Assembly: GCF_036785885.1 (NCBI RefSeq)
Contig: NC_092323.1
Location: 14,206,501 to 14,270,500, forward strand
Origin: Coffea arabica
Lineage: Eukaryota; Streptophyta; Magnoliopsida; Gentianales; Rubiaceae
Direction of reading: 5' to 3'
DNA: 64,000 bases
Part shown: piece after piece, positions 46,228 to 58,172 of the stretch
Position numbering within the stretch: position 1 is the first letter of the stretch
Layout of the letters: every line of letters begins with the position of its first letter
Notes under the pieces: model-generated
Seen by the model: the letters and a program-made list of their open reading frames with translations, nothing else
What the model was told of the DNA's origin: nothing
Database searches by the model: none
Program-made: the position numbers and the translations under genes

Positions 46228-46629
46228 ATGAAGTCTGATGGAATCGTACTTGTTATGGCCATTCTTTTCATGTCAATCTATACAGGTAGATTCAATTTTC
46301 TTTTTAGAAAAACTAAACAATGAGATTTAAGACATGAAAAAGACACATAATAACATTCTAATTATATTATTCTATTTCTGTATGCACATTATGATGTGAT
46401 TTGCCATGATCACACAGGTAGAAGTTGCAGATTGGCCCTAGTGTGCAAGGAGGAAATGCTGTCTAGGCCACCATTTGCCTGCAAGCAACCGCATTGTGAC
46501 CAGTTCTGCGCAAGATTGCACCCTAAAGGATGGGGAAAATGTAAAGACCACGACAGATTCATCTGCCAGTGTTTCTATGTTTGCTACAAAAACGTGCATC
46601 TTCCACCAAAAAACCCCAAACATAATTGA
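46228..46629 (+). CDS. Defensin-like cysteine-rich secreted peptide
   Basis: Exon 1 is 46228-46285 and exon 2 is 46418-46629 (phase-1 GT-AG intron), giving 89 residues. Exon 1 encodes a signal peptide (MKSDGIVLVMAILFMSIYTG, the last Gly split by the intron). Exon 2 encodes a basic mature part with nine cysteines, including CDQFC (CxxxC) and CQC (CxC) in the order of the CS-alpha-beta fold, ending FYVC plus a short tail. A signal-peptide exon followed by one mature exon is the usual gene form of plant DEFL peptides. The extra ninth cysteine is unusual for an eight-cysteine defensin. The peptide is expected to be secreted; an antimicrobial or signalling role is only inferred from the family. 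Confidence 0.8.
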
Positions 46630-47639
46630 CTGTATTTTACACAAGTTTGCCCTTTCCTCCATATATTGATATGGTCATAAAAGTTTGTCTTCTTGAAGGA
46701 TGACATATTGACTTGTTGAACTTTGGCATTTCTAGACATGTGCCTGTCCCTTTTCTTTCCATTTGTTGATTTAGGACTATGCAAATGTTCTGGTGGATCT
46801 CTTTAAAAATTCCTTTCTTTTGTGTTCAAAAAAAAAAAAAAATTGTTTCTAGTTGAAGTATTCTTTTGTTGGTATCATCAACTTCCTTTCTTGAAGATGT
46901 CTTTTTTTTTGGTTCTATGCAATTAATTTTACGTCTTCTCCAACCTATTTAGCCATTAGTCCAAATTAATCTTGAATTACCTCTGTAATATATTCAAAAC
47001 ATTCATGTTATTTCTTCAAGTATAAGCATTGCTGTACTTAGCAATTAGCTTCAAGATTAAAGTCTAACCCTATGACGTTACATCAATTAGTTGCAGAGGT
47101 AATGCTTTTGTAATCTGGAATCTTTACCATTAATATTCATAATTGTTACATCAATGTCTAACCCTATTTTAGAGTATATAATTACGCAATTTTCTAAAAT
47201 CTCAAGCGTTATAGTCTTTTTTTATACATGTTTGGGAGTCTCAAAATCAGAGTGTACCAATACCTATAAGAATGAATATACATACTCTAAGTAACGTAAA
47301 TAACTTAGCATGATATTCATCAAGACCAACCATTCACTAGAAAATTATTTGAGGCGCAATATTTTGATATCTGGACCATTAATCTCCTTTAATCGTTCTG
47401 AAGAGGCAATTTTTTATGCAGCTTCTCCAAGCAAGCAGATACCTAATCTTGTATTCCAAGAAATTGTGTATTTGGGAAAAAAAATTCTCAGTACTTGGCA
47501 ATCTAATAGAACAAACAAGTTCTAAAATCAATACCAAATTTCTGGACCATTTTCAATATTAGTTCTCAGTTCATACAACATAAGTTTTTTGGAAGTTTAC
47601 TGTAGTGTATTGTAAAAGTTTTTGAAAAAATTTTTTAAG
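46630..47639. other. Intergenic, no gene recognised
   Basis: AT-rich 3' side of the defensin-like gene. Small frames show no recognisable domain. A poly-A run lies near 46828. Confidence 0.4.
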
Positions 47640-48440
47640 ATGAAAAACTTTTTTTCCGTTTTCTTTTTTTCCTTTTTTTTTCTCTTTCTCTTTCTTTTTC
47701 TTTTTCTTTCTTTCCTTTTTCTTGTCTTTCCTCTCTTTTTCTTCTTCTTCCTTCCCCTTCCCCTTTCCCTTACCCGTTACCTCTGCCTCCCCAGCAGCCA
47801 TGGCCCTACCCATTTTTTTTCTTTTCTTTCTTTTTCTCTTTCTTTCCTTTTTCTTTTTCTTTCCTCTCTTCTTCTTCTTCTTCTTCTTCCTTCCTCCTCC
47901 CTCTTCCCTCCCCCGCCACCTCTGTCTCCCACAAGAACCAGTAGCCTACACGCCCAAATTTTTTTTTTCTTTTTCTCTTCCCCTCTTCTCCCTCTCTGCT
48001 CCCCTCTCCCTCCTGAAGCCAGAGAACCAGCACCCAAGCCTTTTTCTTTTCTTTTTTTTTTTTTTGCTTTTTCTCTCCTCCTCTTCTCTATCTCCCTCTC
48101 CCTCTTTGCCCAATCTGGTCGCATGACCAGAGGGTGCATGCCAGGGAGGGGAGGGGGAGAAGAGGAGGAGAGGGGGAGAAGAGGAGGAGAGGGGATGCGA
48201 TCTGGTCGTGGGAAGGGGGAGGGTGGTGATCTGGTCATGGGAGGGGAGGGGGAGCAGAGTGGTCGTGGGAAGGGGAAGGGTGGCTAGGGAAGGGAGGGGG
48301 AGAAGAGGGGGAGAGAGGAGGGAAGGAGAGAGGGAAGGAAAAAAAAAAAAAGGGAACTCCGGCGCCGGAAGCGGCGGCGGAGGTGGTGGCCGGCGATGAA
48401 GGTGTGGTGGATTGGGGTAGGGGAGAAAGAAGAAGAAAAG
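47640..48440. repeat. Polypyrimidine tract switching to a G-rich polypurine tract
   Basis: 47650-48115 is almost entirely C/T on the + strand (long TTTC, CTTC and CCTC runs). From about 48125 to 48345 the + strand switches to G/A-rich, with many GGG and GGGG runs and repeats of 'ggagaagaggaggagagggg' and 'gatctggtcgtgggaaggg'. Long open frames here are composition artefacts. The whole stretch may sit inside a larger repeat: 'aagttttttgg' near 47582 recurs inverted near 48555. Confidence 0.8.
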
Positions 48441-48655
48441 AGAGTTTTTTGTATATTAGATATTTTTAAAGTGTGTAGGTTAAAAAATTTAATAAGTTTT
48501 TTTAGGTTCCTGTAGTTAAAATTGTTAAAAAACTAGTAGCAAACAAACTAGCCAAAAAACTTGGGTTCCAAACAGGCCCATAGACAGCATATGAAACGGG
48601 ATGCCAAGTAAGTTCATCTTTCATCTTCTTTAAAATCATATGTGGCTCCTTCAAC

Positions 48656-49395
48656 TAGTGTTTTAAAAATCGGACCGGACCGGTCGGTTCAATCAATCGG
48701 ACCGCGAATCGGTCTTGACTCCAGTCCAGTTCATGTTTTGGGTTGATTATATTTAAAAACCGGATTGAACCGTGCGAATCGAATTGAACCGTTGAACCGG
48801 CAATTTTTTTGTTTTCGTCTATTAAATTGAAAAAAAAAATTTAAAAGAATATGTTCTCCCTAACTCTAAAAACTAATTATTAAATGTCACGTTCATTCAC
48901 TTTCTTCTCATTTTTTGCCTCTTATCAAGTTTGTATTTTTATTTTCTATTTTCCTGACTTCCTCCAAACTCAAAACTTCTTTTTTTTTTTAAGTTACAAT
49001 ATCTAAATATCAAAAACTTGAATTAAAATTTAAACTCACAATGTCTAATTATCATAGATGTGAATTTTGTATAATTTCAAAATATTGTGGTATTTTTTAT
49101 TTGGATTTAACATTATTTTTTTGGTAAATTCAATTAAGATTGAGATGAAATTTATTTGTTTCAACTTATAATTTAAAATTTTTATTTGTAAAAATCCAAC
49201 TTCTTTGAAAATATTAAATTTTTCATCATATAAAGTCTTAAAGTAGTCCAATGCATGTCTTATTTTGTGCATATATATTTATATAAATTATTTTTTAAAA
49301 AAATTCATTGAACCAGGGTTGAACCGGTCCAACCGATTGAACCTCGATCCGAACACTTCACCAGTTCAATTAACGGTCCGAGTTTTAAAACATTG
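48656..49395. mobile_element. hAT-type non-autonomous element with 8-bp TSD
   Basis: 740 bp bounded by perfect 8-bp repeats CCTTCAAC (48648-48655 and 49396-49403). The ends are inverted: the left is 'tagtgttttaaaaatcgg' and the right, inverse, is 'caatgttttaaaactcgg', followed by 'accg/cggt'-rich subterminal repeats. An 8-bp duplication and CA(G/A)TG-like ends fit hAT. No transposase frame. Confidence 0.85.
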
Positions 49396-49439
49396 CCTTC
49401 AACAGGGATCTATAATGGTTGCAAGTACAACTGCACCTA

Positions 49440-50050
49440 CCACGTAATGGACAGTCTCAGATTGGGATTGGGCTAGAGGAGTCTGGCTCAATCTAATCCA
49501 CTAATTTCAAAATCTTGAAATTTTGAGATCAAAGGTAGAAATCAAGTCAGGCTTAACCAACACGATGTGGATAGAGCCACAAACAAATCGAGTCGATTCA
49601 TATTTTGATCTAATCAAGTCGGCCCTCAATTCAATTTTACCAAACTCAAGTTCAAACTCGAATTCGACGAACTCTCAATATAAAGATCAAGGTTAATTTG
49701 AACTTCAAATTCGAGCGGAGTTAAGCTAGAGCTCGAGCCTACTCGAGCTTTAAAAAATAAAAAAAAATAGTTATTTTATTTTTAAAAATGAATAAAATAG
49801 TAATTTTTCTTAATAAATAATAAAATATTAATGATATATGTATAATTTTACTATTATTATAAAAAATTATATATATATATATATATATAATTGAGCGGCT
49901 CACGAGTTAACGAACTAAGTTCTCTATGCTTGAACTCGATTTGGTCGGTTTGAGTTTGACTCAAACTCGATGCTAACCTAGCTTCAATCGAGCTTTAATC
50001 AATCCGACTCACTAGTGCTCGCAAGAAGTTTGATTCGTTTGCAACCCTAG
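49440..50050. repeat. Dispersed repeat rich in 'ctcgag/gagctcgagc'
   Basis: Self-complementary phrases built on 'gctcgag', 'aactcgaatt' and 'cgagttc' fill both sides of an (AT)n tract at 49867-49889. The right end reads 'gtttgcaaccctag'. This texture is common in a plant non-autonomous repeat family, but I could not fix both ends, so the class is left open. Confidence 0.45.
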
Positions 50051-50234
50051 ATACAAACACACTTAAAAACTTCCCCTTCACAAGGACCAAGAGAATCATT
50101 GCGTCAAGAGTAATGTACATTATTACACAAATGCTGCATAGTCTTGTATTTGTTTACTTATGCTATGTGTAGGAAAGTTTGTTTATCTTTCCCAAATCAA
50201 GAACTTGCATAAACGTGTGACCAAAATCCAAACA

Positions 50235-51846
<1,612 letters not shown>

Positions 51847-53699
51847 AAGTGCATGAAAACTTGTTTCTGCATCAATCACTTGTGTGTTCCGGGCCTGCAT
51901 CATCTTCTTTTCTCTCAAGCCTCATTCCAGTAAGGATAAATAAAAGTTTCATTCCCTGAGAATTGTTACGGTTACATAGACATAAATTTTGCTAACATCT
52001 CATCAGCTTTGATAAAACATTTTTTTTTTTTTGAAAGTCTCAGCTTTGACAATATGTAAGTGGTTCTTTCTAGACTAGCATGCCGGTTATCGATTTCAAT
52101 GTAAACAATTTAGAACTCCAAAACTGCCTCGTTAATGCTATATTTCCAATGCAACTATGTGTTCAAAAATGGTAAAGTAACTGGGGATAATGCTACAGCA
52201 TAGTTTAAACAATAAAGATCAATTTTAAGGGGAATTTTGTACATTTGTTCAAAGAATAATATGGACACGCAAGAGCAATCCTCATTCGTTTTTCCATGTT
52301 TAATTCTTTCTTTATATTCTTTCCTCCACCCATTTACTGATCTTTTAGATTGGGCTGACACCCCCTTAGCTTTGAAAACCTCTTTTTGGTTTGTTTTTAT
52401 AATAACATCCCGGATAGTGATGTCAAATGAAAAATCAGAATTCCAAAAATGCGTTCTTAATGCTATATTTTTAACGGTTTGTCTGACTGGGGCACCCATT
52501 AATATATATTTCAGGTATTATACTTTTGAAAATATAAGATTAATTAGGCAAAATAAATAAATACAAGGGAGTGTAGGCAAGATTAAATAGGGAGAATATA
52601 TAAGTGCAAGAAAGAATAACAATTGTTAGTATTGTATATGTATATATATGGTATGTTAGATAAATACTAGATGTATTAACGAGTGCCCTAAAAGCACCCG
52701 TTACAAAAGCCCTATTTTTAATATGTTCGGTGGAATAATTTCTTATATCTATTATGTCCAAGGGTTAGTTCCATACGAAACCCGGATATGCAAAATAAGT
52801 ACTCGAATGGGAATTTTGTATAATTTCTCAATTTGTCTGATCAGCTTTGTTTGCTTCATTAGGCAGAACGGACACCTTCTCCAAACGGTATCATGCACAG
52901 AAAACTAAGTAAACTTCACAGCTAAGTACAAAAACCAGATTAAACTATAGAAATAAATTATTTTGCCATACAAATGCAGACTTGTCTTCCACTCTCCAGT
53001 TACATGGAGCTAACATGCCTCCACATGTTTTTACTCATTTTACAAATTACTATGGAATGTTCATTAATTCTTCTTCAAGTAAGATTAGTGATATAGGACT
53101 CAAGAAGCGGAGAGGAAAGAACAAGAATTTGAACCAGAACCTCTAATTTTCACTGGATCAAAACTTTCTCAACACCAATAATGTGTTAACAATTACCATC
53201 GAGTACAAAAGGTTGGCAAACTAAACATGTAAACAACTTTACATTTATGACATAATCAGTGTTCTTGCACTACACTAATAGAACTTTAGCAATCATATAT
53301 AGTTATAATAATATACTTGCATCCTCATATATATATATATATATATATATATCCTCGGCAAAAGCTTTTAAAACAAACAAGAGTTAATAATGATTCAAGA
53401 TACTCAGAATAGACTGCTACAAGGCCGCGCAATTCCAAGCCGATTGTGTGAAAAGTTCGCCCAATGAATTTTCAACACATCAGCTCAAATGGGGCAGTTG
53501 AAATACTGAAATAAAAAAACCAAACCTAATTCAAGATGGACCTTAATCTACGGGTCCACCTACAAATACATACTTCTCAAATCACATACCCTATCCGAGC
53601 GAGGTTATTTTGATTCCTTATGCGGGATCACAAGATCCTCATCATAAAGAAATTTTGAACCAAAAAAAAAAAAAAAAGAACAGGAATAGAACATAAAAT
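51847..53699. other. Intergenic, minor repeats only
   Basis: A possible small TIR element lies at about 52488-52705 (left 'ggggcacccattaata', right 'attaacgagtgccct'), not proven. (AT)n lies at 53327-53352. No coding domain is recognised. Confidence 0.4.
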
Positions 53700-53856
53700 A
53701 AATTACACCACTCGACTGTTAATCAGATGGGATAGTATTCCGTAGATCACCAGTTCGAATCGCTCTATAGTATCGCCTTGGACAAAACTCTGCCACCCAG
53801 AATGTGAATTAGTCTAGTTAAATCGGGATACCACTTTCTCTTGACAAAAAAAAAAA
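53700..53856 (+). mobile_element. tRNA-derived SINE abutting the LEP-like stop codon
   Basis: A B-box-like 'agttcgaatcg' lies near 53751 with a tRNA-like stretch before it ('gactgttaatcagatggg'). The tail 'attagtctagttaaatcggg' followed by 'atacca' recalls the 3' domain of plant SINEs, and the element ends in a poly(A) run (53846-53856). The ERF gene's stop codon (complement of 53857-53859) begins right after the A-run. The left end and target duplication are uncertain. Confidence 0.5.
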
Positions 53857-54780
53857 TCAAAAATAATAAGAGGAGGGCAAATGGAGAGGTTCAAAACTCT
53901 CCGAATCGGAGACTGGGGGCATCTGACTGAACAGTGGGCTATGCACGAAAATGGTGGAATCAAAGCCCAGCCCAAGATGTTTCTGACAGTAAGATGAGGC
54001 AGGTTCTGTAGTGGGCTCATCTGTGTAGGTGCCACACAGGTGTGTCGAGGGTTCAGCCCAAACCTCACTCGAAAAGGCCGAAGGTAGAGCAGGAAGCTGT
54101 TCCGACCCACCAGCATCTCCAGAAGAGTTGGAGTAGTGGTGGGAAGAGTCAAAATGGTGAAGAATACCCTCAGCTGCAGAGACTGAAGGTTGCTGATGAT
54201 AATGACTTTTTGGACTTGCATATACATCTCCAGGAGTCCCTGAATAGCCATCATAGTAACTACTATACTCCATTTTGGAATGCCCAACTCTTGAATAGAG
54301 ATAATCCTGACTACCACACTGGGAAATTTGCTGATGCTGCTGTTGCTGGTGCTGATGATGAAATTGCAGAACTTCTCCTTCCTGTTGTTGTTGTACTAGG
54401 GAGTTAATATGATCATGGTGGTATCCAAAACCGCGAAGATTATTTTGAATGGATCGGTGATTAGGCGCGATGGTTTCCTCGGGGCATATGATGGCTGTGA
54501 CAGATGAGCCAGGGGGCATGTCTGAGTAGACAAAGTTAGTACGAGCACGAGAGCCCCGCATTGAGCGAGCAGCTTTATCGTAGGCAAGGGCAGCTTCCTC
54601 AGCCGTGTCAAACGTCCCAAGCCAATGCCTTTCTTTGGTTGTTGGATCGCGTATCTCCGCGGCAAATCGTCCCCATGGCCTCCTCCTTACTCCCAGGAAT
54701 TTTACTGCATCTCCACCTGTTTCCTGCTGCATCTTGACTTGGGCTTGCTGCTTCTTTTTGCCACTGCTAGATGATGACAT
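53857..54780 (-). CDS. LEP-like: AP2/ERF transcription factor, LEAFY PETIOLE-like
   Basis: A single exon of 307 residues. The AP2 domain spans about residues 28-86 ([18 protein letters not shown]...) with the Ala and Asp that mark the ERF (not DREB) type, followed by [12 protein letters not shown] and [10 protein letters not shown]. The C-terminus has [16 protein letters not shown], which matches the end of Arabidopsis LEP, and QLPALPS resembles the LEP mid-part. The middle is longer than in LEP (211 aa, from memory) and rich in His/Gln. ERF factors bind GCC-box promoters in the nucleus; LEP affects petiole and leaf development and seed germination in Arabidopsis. The assignment to LEP rather than PUCHI rests on the C-terminal motif. 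Confidence 0.88.
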   Translation of the reverse strand: MSSSSSGKKKQQAQVKMQQETGGDAVKFLGVRRRPWGRFAAEIRDPTTKERHWLGTFDTAEEAALAYDKAARSMRGSRARTNFVYSDMPPGSSVTAIICPEETIAPNHRSIQNNLRGFGYHHDHINSLVQQQQEGEVLQFHHQHQQQQHQQISQCGSQDYLYSRVGHSKMEYSSYYDGYSGTPGDVYASPKSHYHQQPSVSAAEGILHHFDSSHHYSNSSGDAGGSEQLPALPSAFSSEVWAEPSTHLCGTYTDEPTTEPASSYCQKHLGLGFDSTIFVHSPLFSQMPPVSDSESFEPLHLPSSYYF

Positions 54781-54937
54781 TGATGATAGTGATATGTGTG
54801 TGTGGAATATGTAGCTTTCTTCTGTATCAAGACTAAGCTAAGGTGACTGCTACTAGTAGTAGTTGGATTTCTTATAGATGGATGATAGTTGCTTTCTTTT
54901 GTTTGTCATAGGGTGCCATTTTATGTAGTCAATGAGT

Positions 54938-54949
54938 GGATATATATAG
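54938..54949 (-). promoter_or_regulatory. TATA box of the LEP-like gene
   Basis: 'ctatatatatcc' on the minus strand, about 160 bp upstream of the ATG at 54780. It is the only strong TATA in the near upstream region. Confidence 0.55.
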
Positions 54950-57900
54950 TCTTAGACTACTAGGTATCAAATAGGGAGGGAGTTGGAGGATACTAGGGCC
55001 ATTAGGGGAGAGAAAATGAGAGACTTTTAGCAATTTCAAGTGCTCAAGAGTCCAATTTTTATTTTTTTTTCACTAATTTTTATCTATTGTGTAATTATTT
55101 TTGTCTTGCAAATTGATCATATAACCAGGTGTAAAAAAGGTCGAGTTGGGAAATATCCTGGTCTGCTTTCACATATAGGTTGTAATTTTTTTTTTAAAGT
55201 AAATCTTATATACACTGATAGTAGATGCACTATTACCATTTGATTCATGACATACGTGTAAAAGTTGAATTTCAAATTCAAATTTTATATAGTTGTCATT
55301 CATCCAACGCTGATAGTATATACACTGTTAGTATAGGAAAGATTAATCCTTTTTTTATAAAAAAAAAAAGTTAAATTCTAAAATTTACCCTGAGATGATT
55401 AAATTTCCATAATCAACTTTTACAAAATTTAGATCAAACAAGAACATGCAGAGAATAATATATTCTGTGAATTGTGGGACGTGTTACCTAACTTTCAGTT
55501 TTTTAGTAAAAGGAAGGAAAAGCAAAGCAACCGCCAATTTAGATTTTAGCCATTTGTGGGCCATTACCACTCAACCACCATATGCCAAGTTCCAAAAGGG
55601 AGGTTATTGGTTCTTCTGGCAATTAATTAAAAGACTCAGGAAGTTTGCATGTGAATTGGCTCTTGAATGAAACCAAAAGAAGTCAAGGGACCCATTTTCA
55701 CTAACAAAACTGATGAACAAAGTTCATATGAATGAGAAGAAGATGACAAGAGATTGAGCGGTTCTATAGTGAGAAGCTTTGAATTGCATGATGGAAAGTA
55801 TACTCTTCAAGAAAAAAAAAAAAAAGGGCAATTTGCTCAATTGCATGATTACATGCAATTGTAGTGGATCAGCATGTTCTTCTTATGATTGCCATTAATC
55901 TTGCACATCCACATAATTATTCTCAATCAGAATCTAATTATTTAATATCACTGTAGATTATTCTTATGATTACAAGCGGTTTGGTTCAAATTCCACAATG
56001 AGTGTCAGTTTAGTTTATCACGGATATGATAAATTAGGGAATGACAGTAAGTTTGATAAAAAAAACCCATAGAGTGTTTGGTTCAGGTTAAGGCTTCCGA
56101 ACGTAGAAATTCTTGGTTCTATTCCCCTACTCCCTTCCCGTTTCTTAAATCCCACCCCTCCCTTGCTAGGAAAAAAAAAAGCTTTACAGCAATGGGTCTT
56201 AATAATAAAAAAAATAATGATAAATAAAACCCTAATCTTTCATAGTTAATCATGAAACTCATTAATTGACTGACTTTAAACCAACATTATGTATGAATAC
56301 AATATGAAATTAAAACCCATTTCTGGTCTTAAAATCCACTTACCAAACACCTCCCTAGTAGAATCAATTTTTGGTGGATTGACTAGTTAGTGGAATTAAT
56401 AAAAACATGATACTACATCTACAGGCACCATGCATTGTCTGTTTCTTTTTAGTCAGCAGTCTTTGCTTAAACCCATTTTTTTTTTCTGTTAAAACTCTTG
56501 GTCTTGACCTGCATTGCATGTGATCTTTTGTTTCTAATGAACCGACTACTACATTTTCTACCTGATCACCTTATTAAATAATTGAATGCAAATTTAATTG
56601 TAAAAAAGACACAAGTGTGTGCATGAATCATGATCAATGATTGGTCTCTAAATCCTAATCATCTGGACTGAAGTAGTCATTATTGAAGTTTTTTTTACAA
56701 TGATTGGCTACTCTCCGATGAATTCTCTTTCTATATCCCACAATGCATATCTAGATGAATAACACGGATCTATAGGAGTTATGACCTATGGAGCCAAACA
56801 ACCCAACTTTCGGTCTACGAAGTTTTTCTATGGATTTGGTCCAAAGCCCTCCTCTTCACTCAAAATATTTTTCCTTTTCTTTCAACATAAAAAAAATTAT
56901 TATTCAACTAATTGCTATATGATGCCTTCCTTTGCTTTGCATATAGAAGAATTATAATTGAAATTATTGCTAAGTGATGTGGAATCCTTAGGGAATCAGA
57001 ATGTAACCTAGATAAAGGGCATCTTCAATTTATTGTAGGGTCTAATTAATGGTCTATGTTTAAGTTATATCAGTTTAATCCAATCCAAACCATCCAATTC
57101 AAATTTAAAAACAAAACGAATATTTTTTTTTTCTTTGTTTTTGAATTGACCACCTAAATCTGGCTACATCAGTCCGGACTGATTTGGGCTGTCAATTATT
57201 CTCTGTAATTGCCCTTAGCGATTGCAGAGCTATTATACCTAAAGTAAGTCCATCAGGAAACTTATAAATCCTGCTATTTTGTGTATGTTTATCTGGTCGC
57301 CCTTGTATGGAGTTCCTACTTCATGACTGCCATTTTGCGCCAAGAATTTCTTCACATATCCTCAAGTAACTCAGTCCCAGAAACAGGTATCCACCTTGGT
57401 TGGTCGAGCTACTTGAGCAAATTCCTTGTGCATGCTCCGAGCCTCTTACCATATTTCGTACTCCCACCTCTAAATTTAGACTGCTGAAGCGTTATGTCAA
57501 CAGGTTGATAGGACACTGGTTTTAGAAGTAAAAGGCAATTTTGTGCAGTATGATCTTGGAAGAGGTTGACAGTGTCTCAGATTGTTTTGCAAACCACCTC
57601 AGGCGGTCAAGTCAGCCGTGGCTATGGTGGCGCGCAGATAAGATGTCAAATAGGACAAGGCATTACAGCGCTGAGTGGTGGTGCTTGAGCATGCATATCT
57701 AAGTCATATGTCCTCCTAACTCAGAACTTGATACAACAATAAGGTACAAAGTTGGCACAGGTGACAAAAGGGCGATAAATTATGGTAACAAAAAGATAGA
57801 TAATCAAGACAAAGGTTGATCTGCACAAAGTGATCGCCCCAACAGGAATGTGATGATGTAAAAGCAACAGTCAAATTACAAGAAGAAAAGGAAATGGAAC

Positions 57901-58172
57901 TTTACTAATAGCTGTGAGTGAACTACACAAGGTCGAGCTATTTTTTGTCAACAGAAATAATGACAAAAATAGCTCGCTGGACTCACAATCAAACTAAAGA
58001 ATATGGTCAATCAATCAATGGATCAATCATCCCTTTACACAAAAATTGCAGGGGGGGAGGTTATAATTGCCTGGATTAGGAGGCAACCAAATCAATCAGG
58101 TGAAAAAGGAAAGGGAAAATACAATGAACAATCAAGTCAAGCAAAGAACTATTCCAACAGATGTACAAAGCT
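54950..58172. other. Long intergenic region, no gene recognised
   Basis: Mainly AT-rich. A possible SINE lies near 56085-56180 ('ggttctattcc' B-box-like, then an A-run). The frame at 57281-57487 has no recognisable domain. 57490-57900 is of more even composition but shows no domain in any frame. I see no RNA gene. Confidence 0.4.

Noticed and set aside
47622-48287. A 221-codon open frame in the pyrimidine/purine tract
   Set aside because: Its composition is almost only Phe/Leu/Ser/Pro then Gly/Glu/Arg, exactly what low-complexity DNA produces; overlapping frames on both strands are equally open.
53706-53770. A tRNA gene (Asn-like 'gactgttaatc' with a B-box)
   Set aside because: No cloverleaf can be closed, the stem lengths are wrong, and the stretch continues into a SINE-like tail with poly(A).
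53814-54317. A 167-codon minus-strand frame overlapping the ERF gene
   Set aside because: It is an alternative frame of the LEP-like coding region with no domain; the AP2 frame is clearly the gene.
57281-57487. A 68-residue frame between the ERF and pseudokinase genes
   Set aside because: No family resemblance on either strand and no splice partners could be seen.
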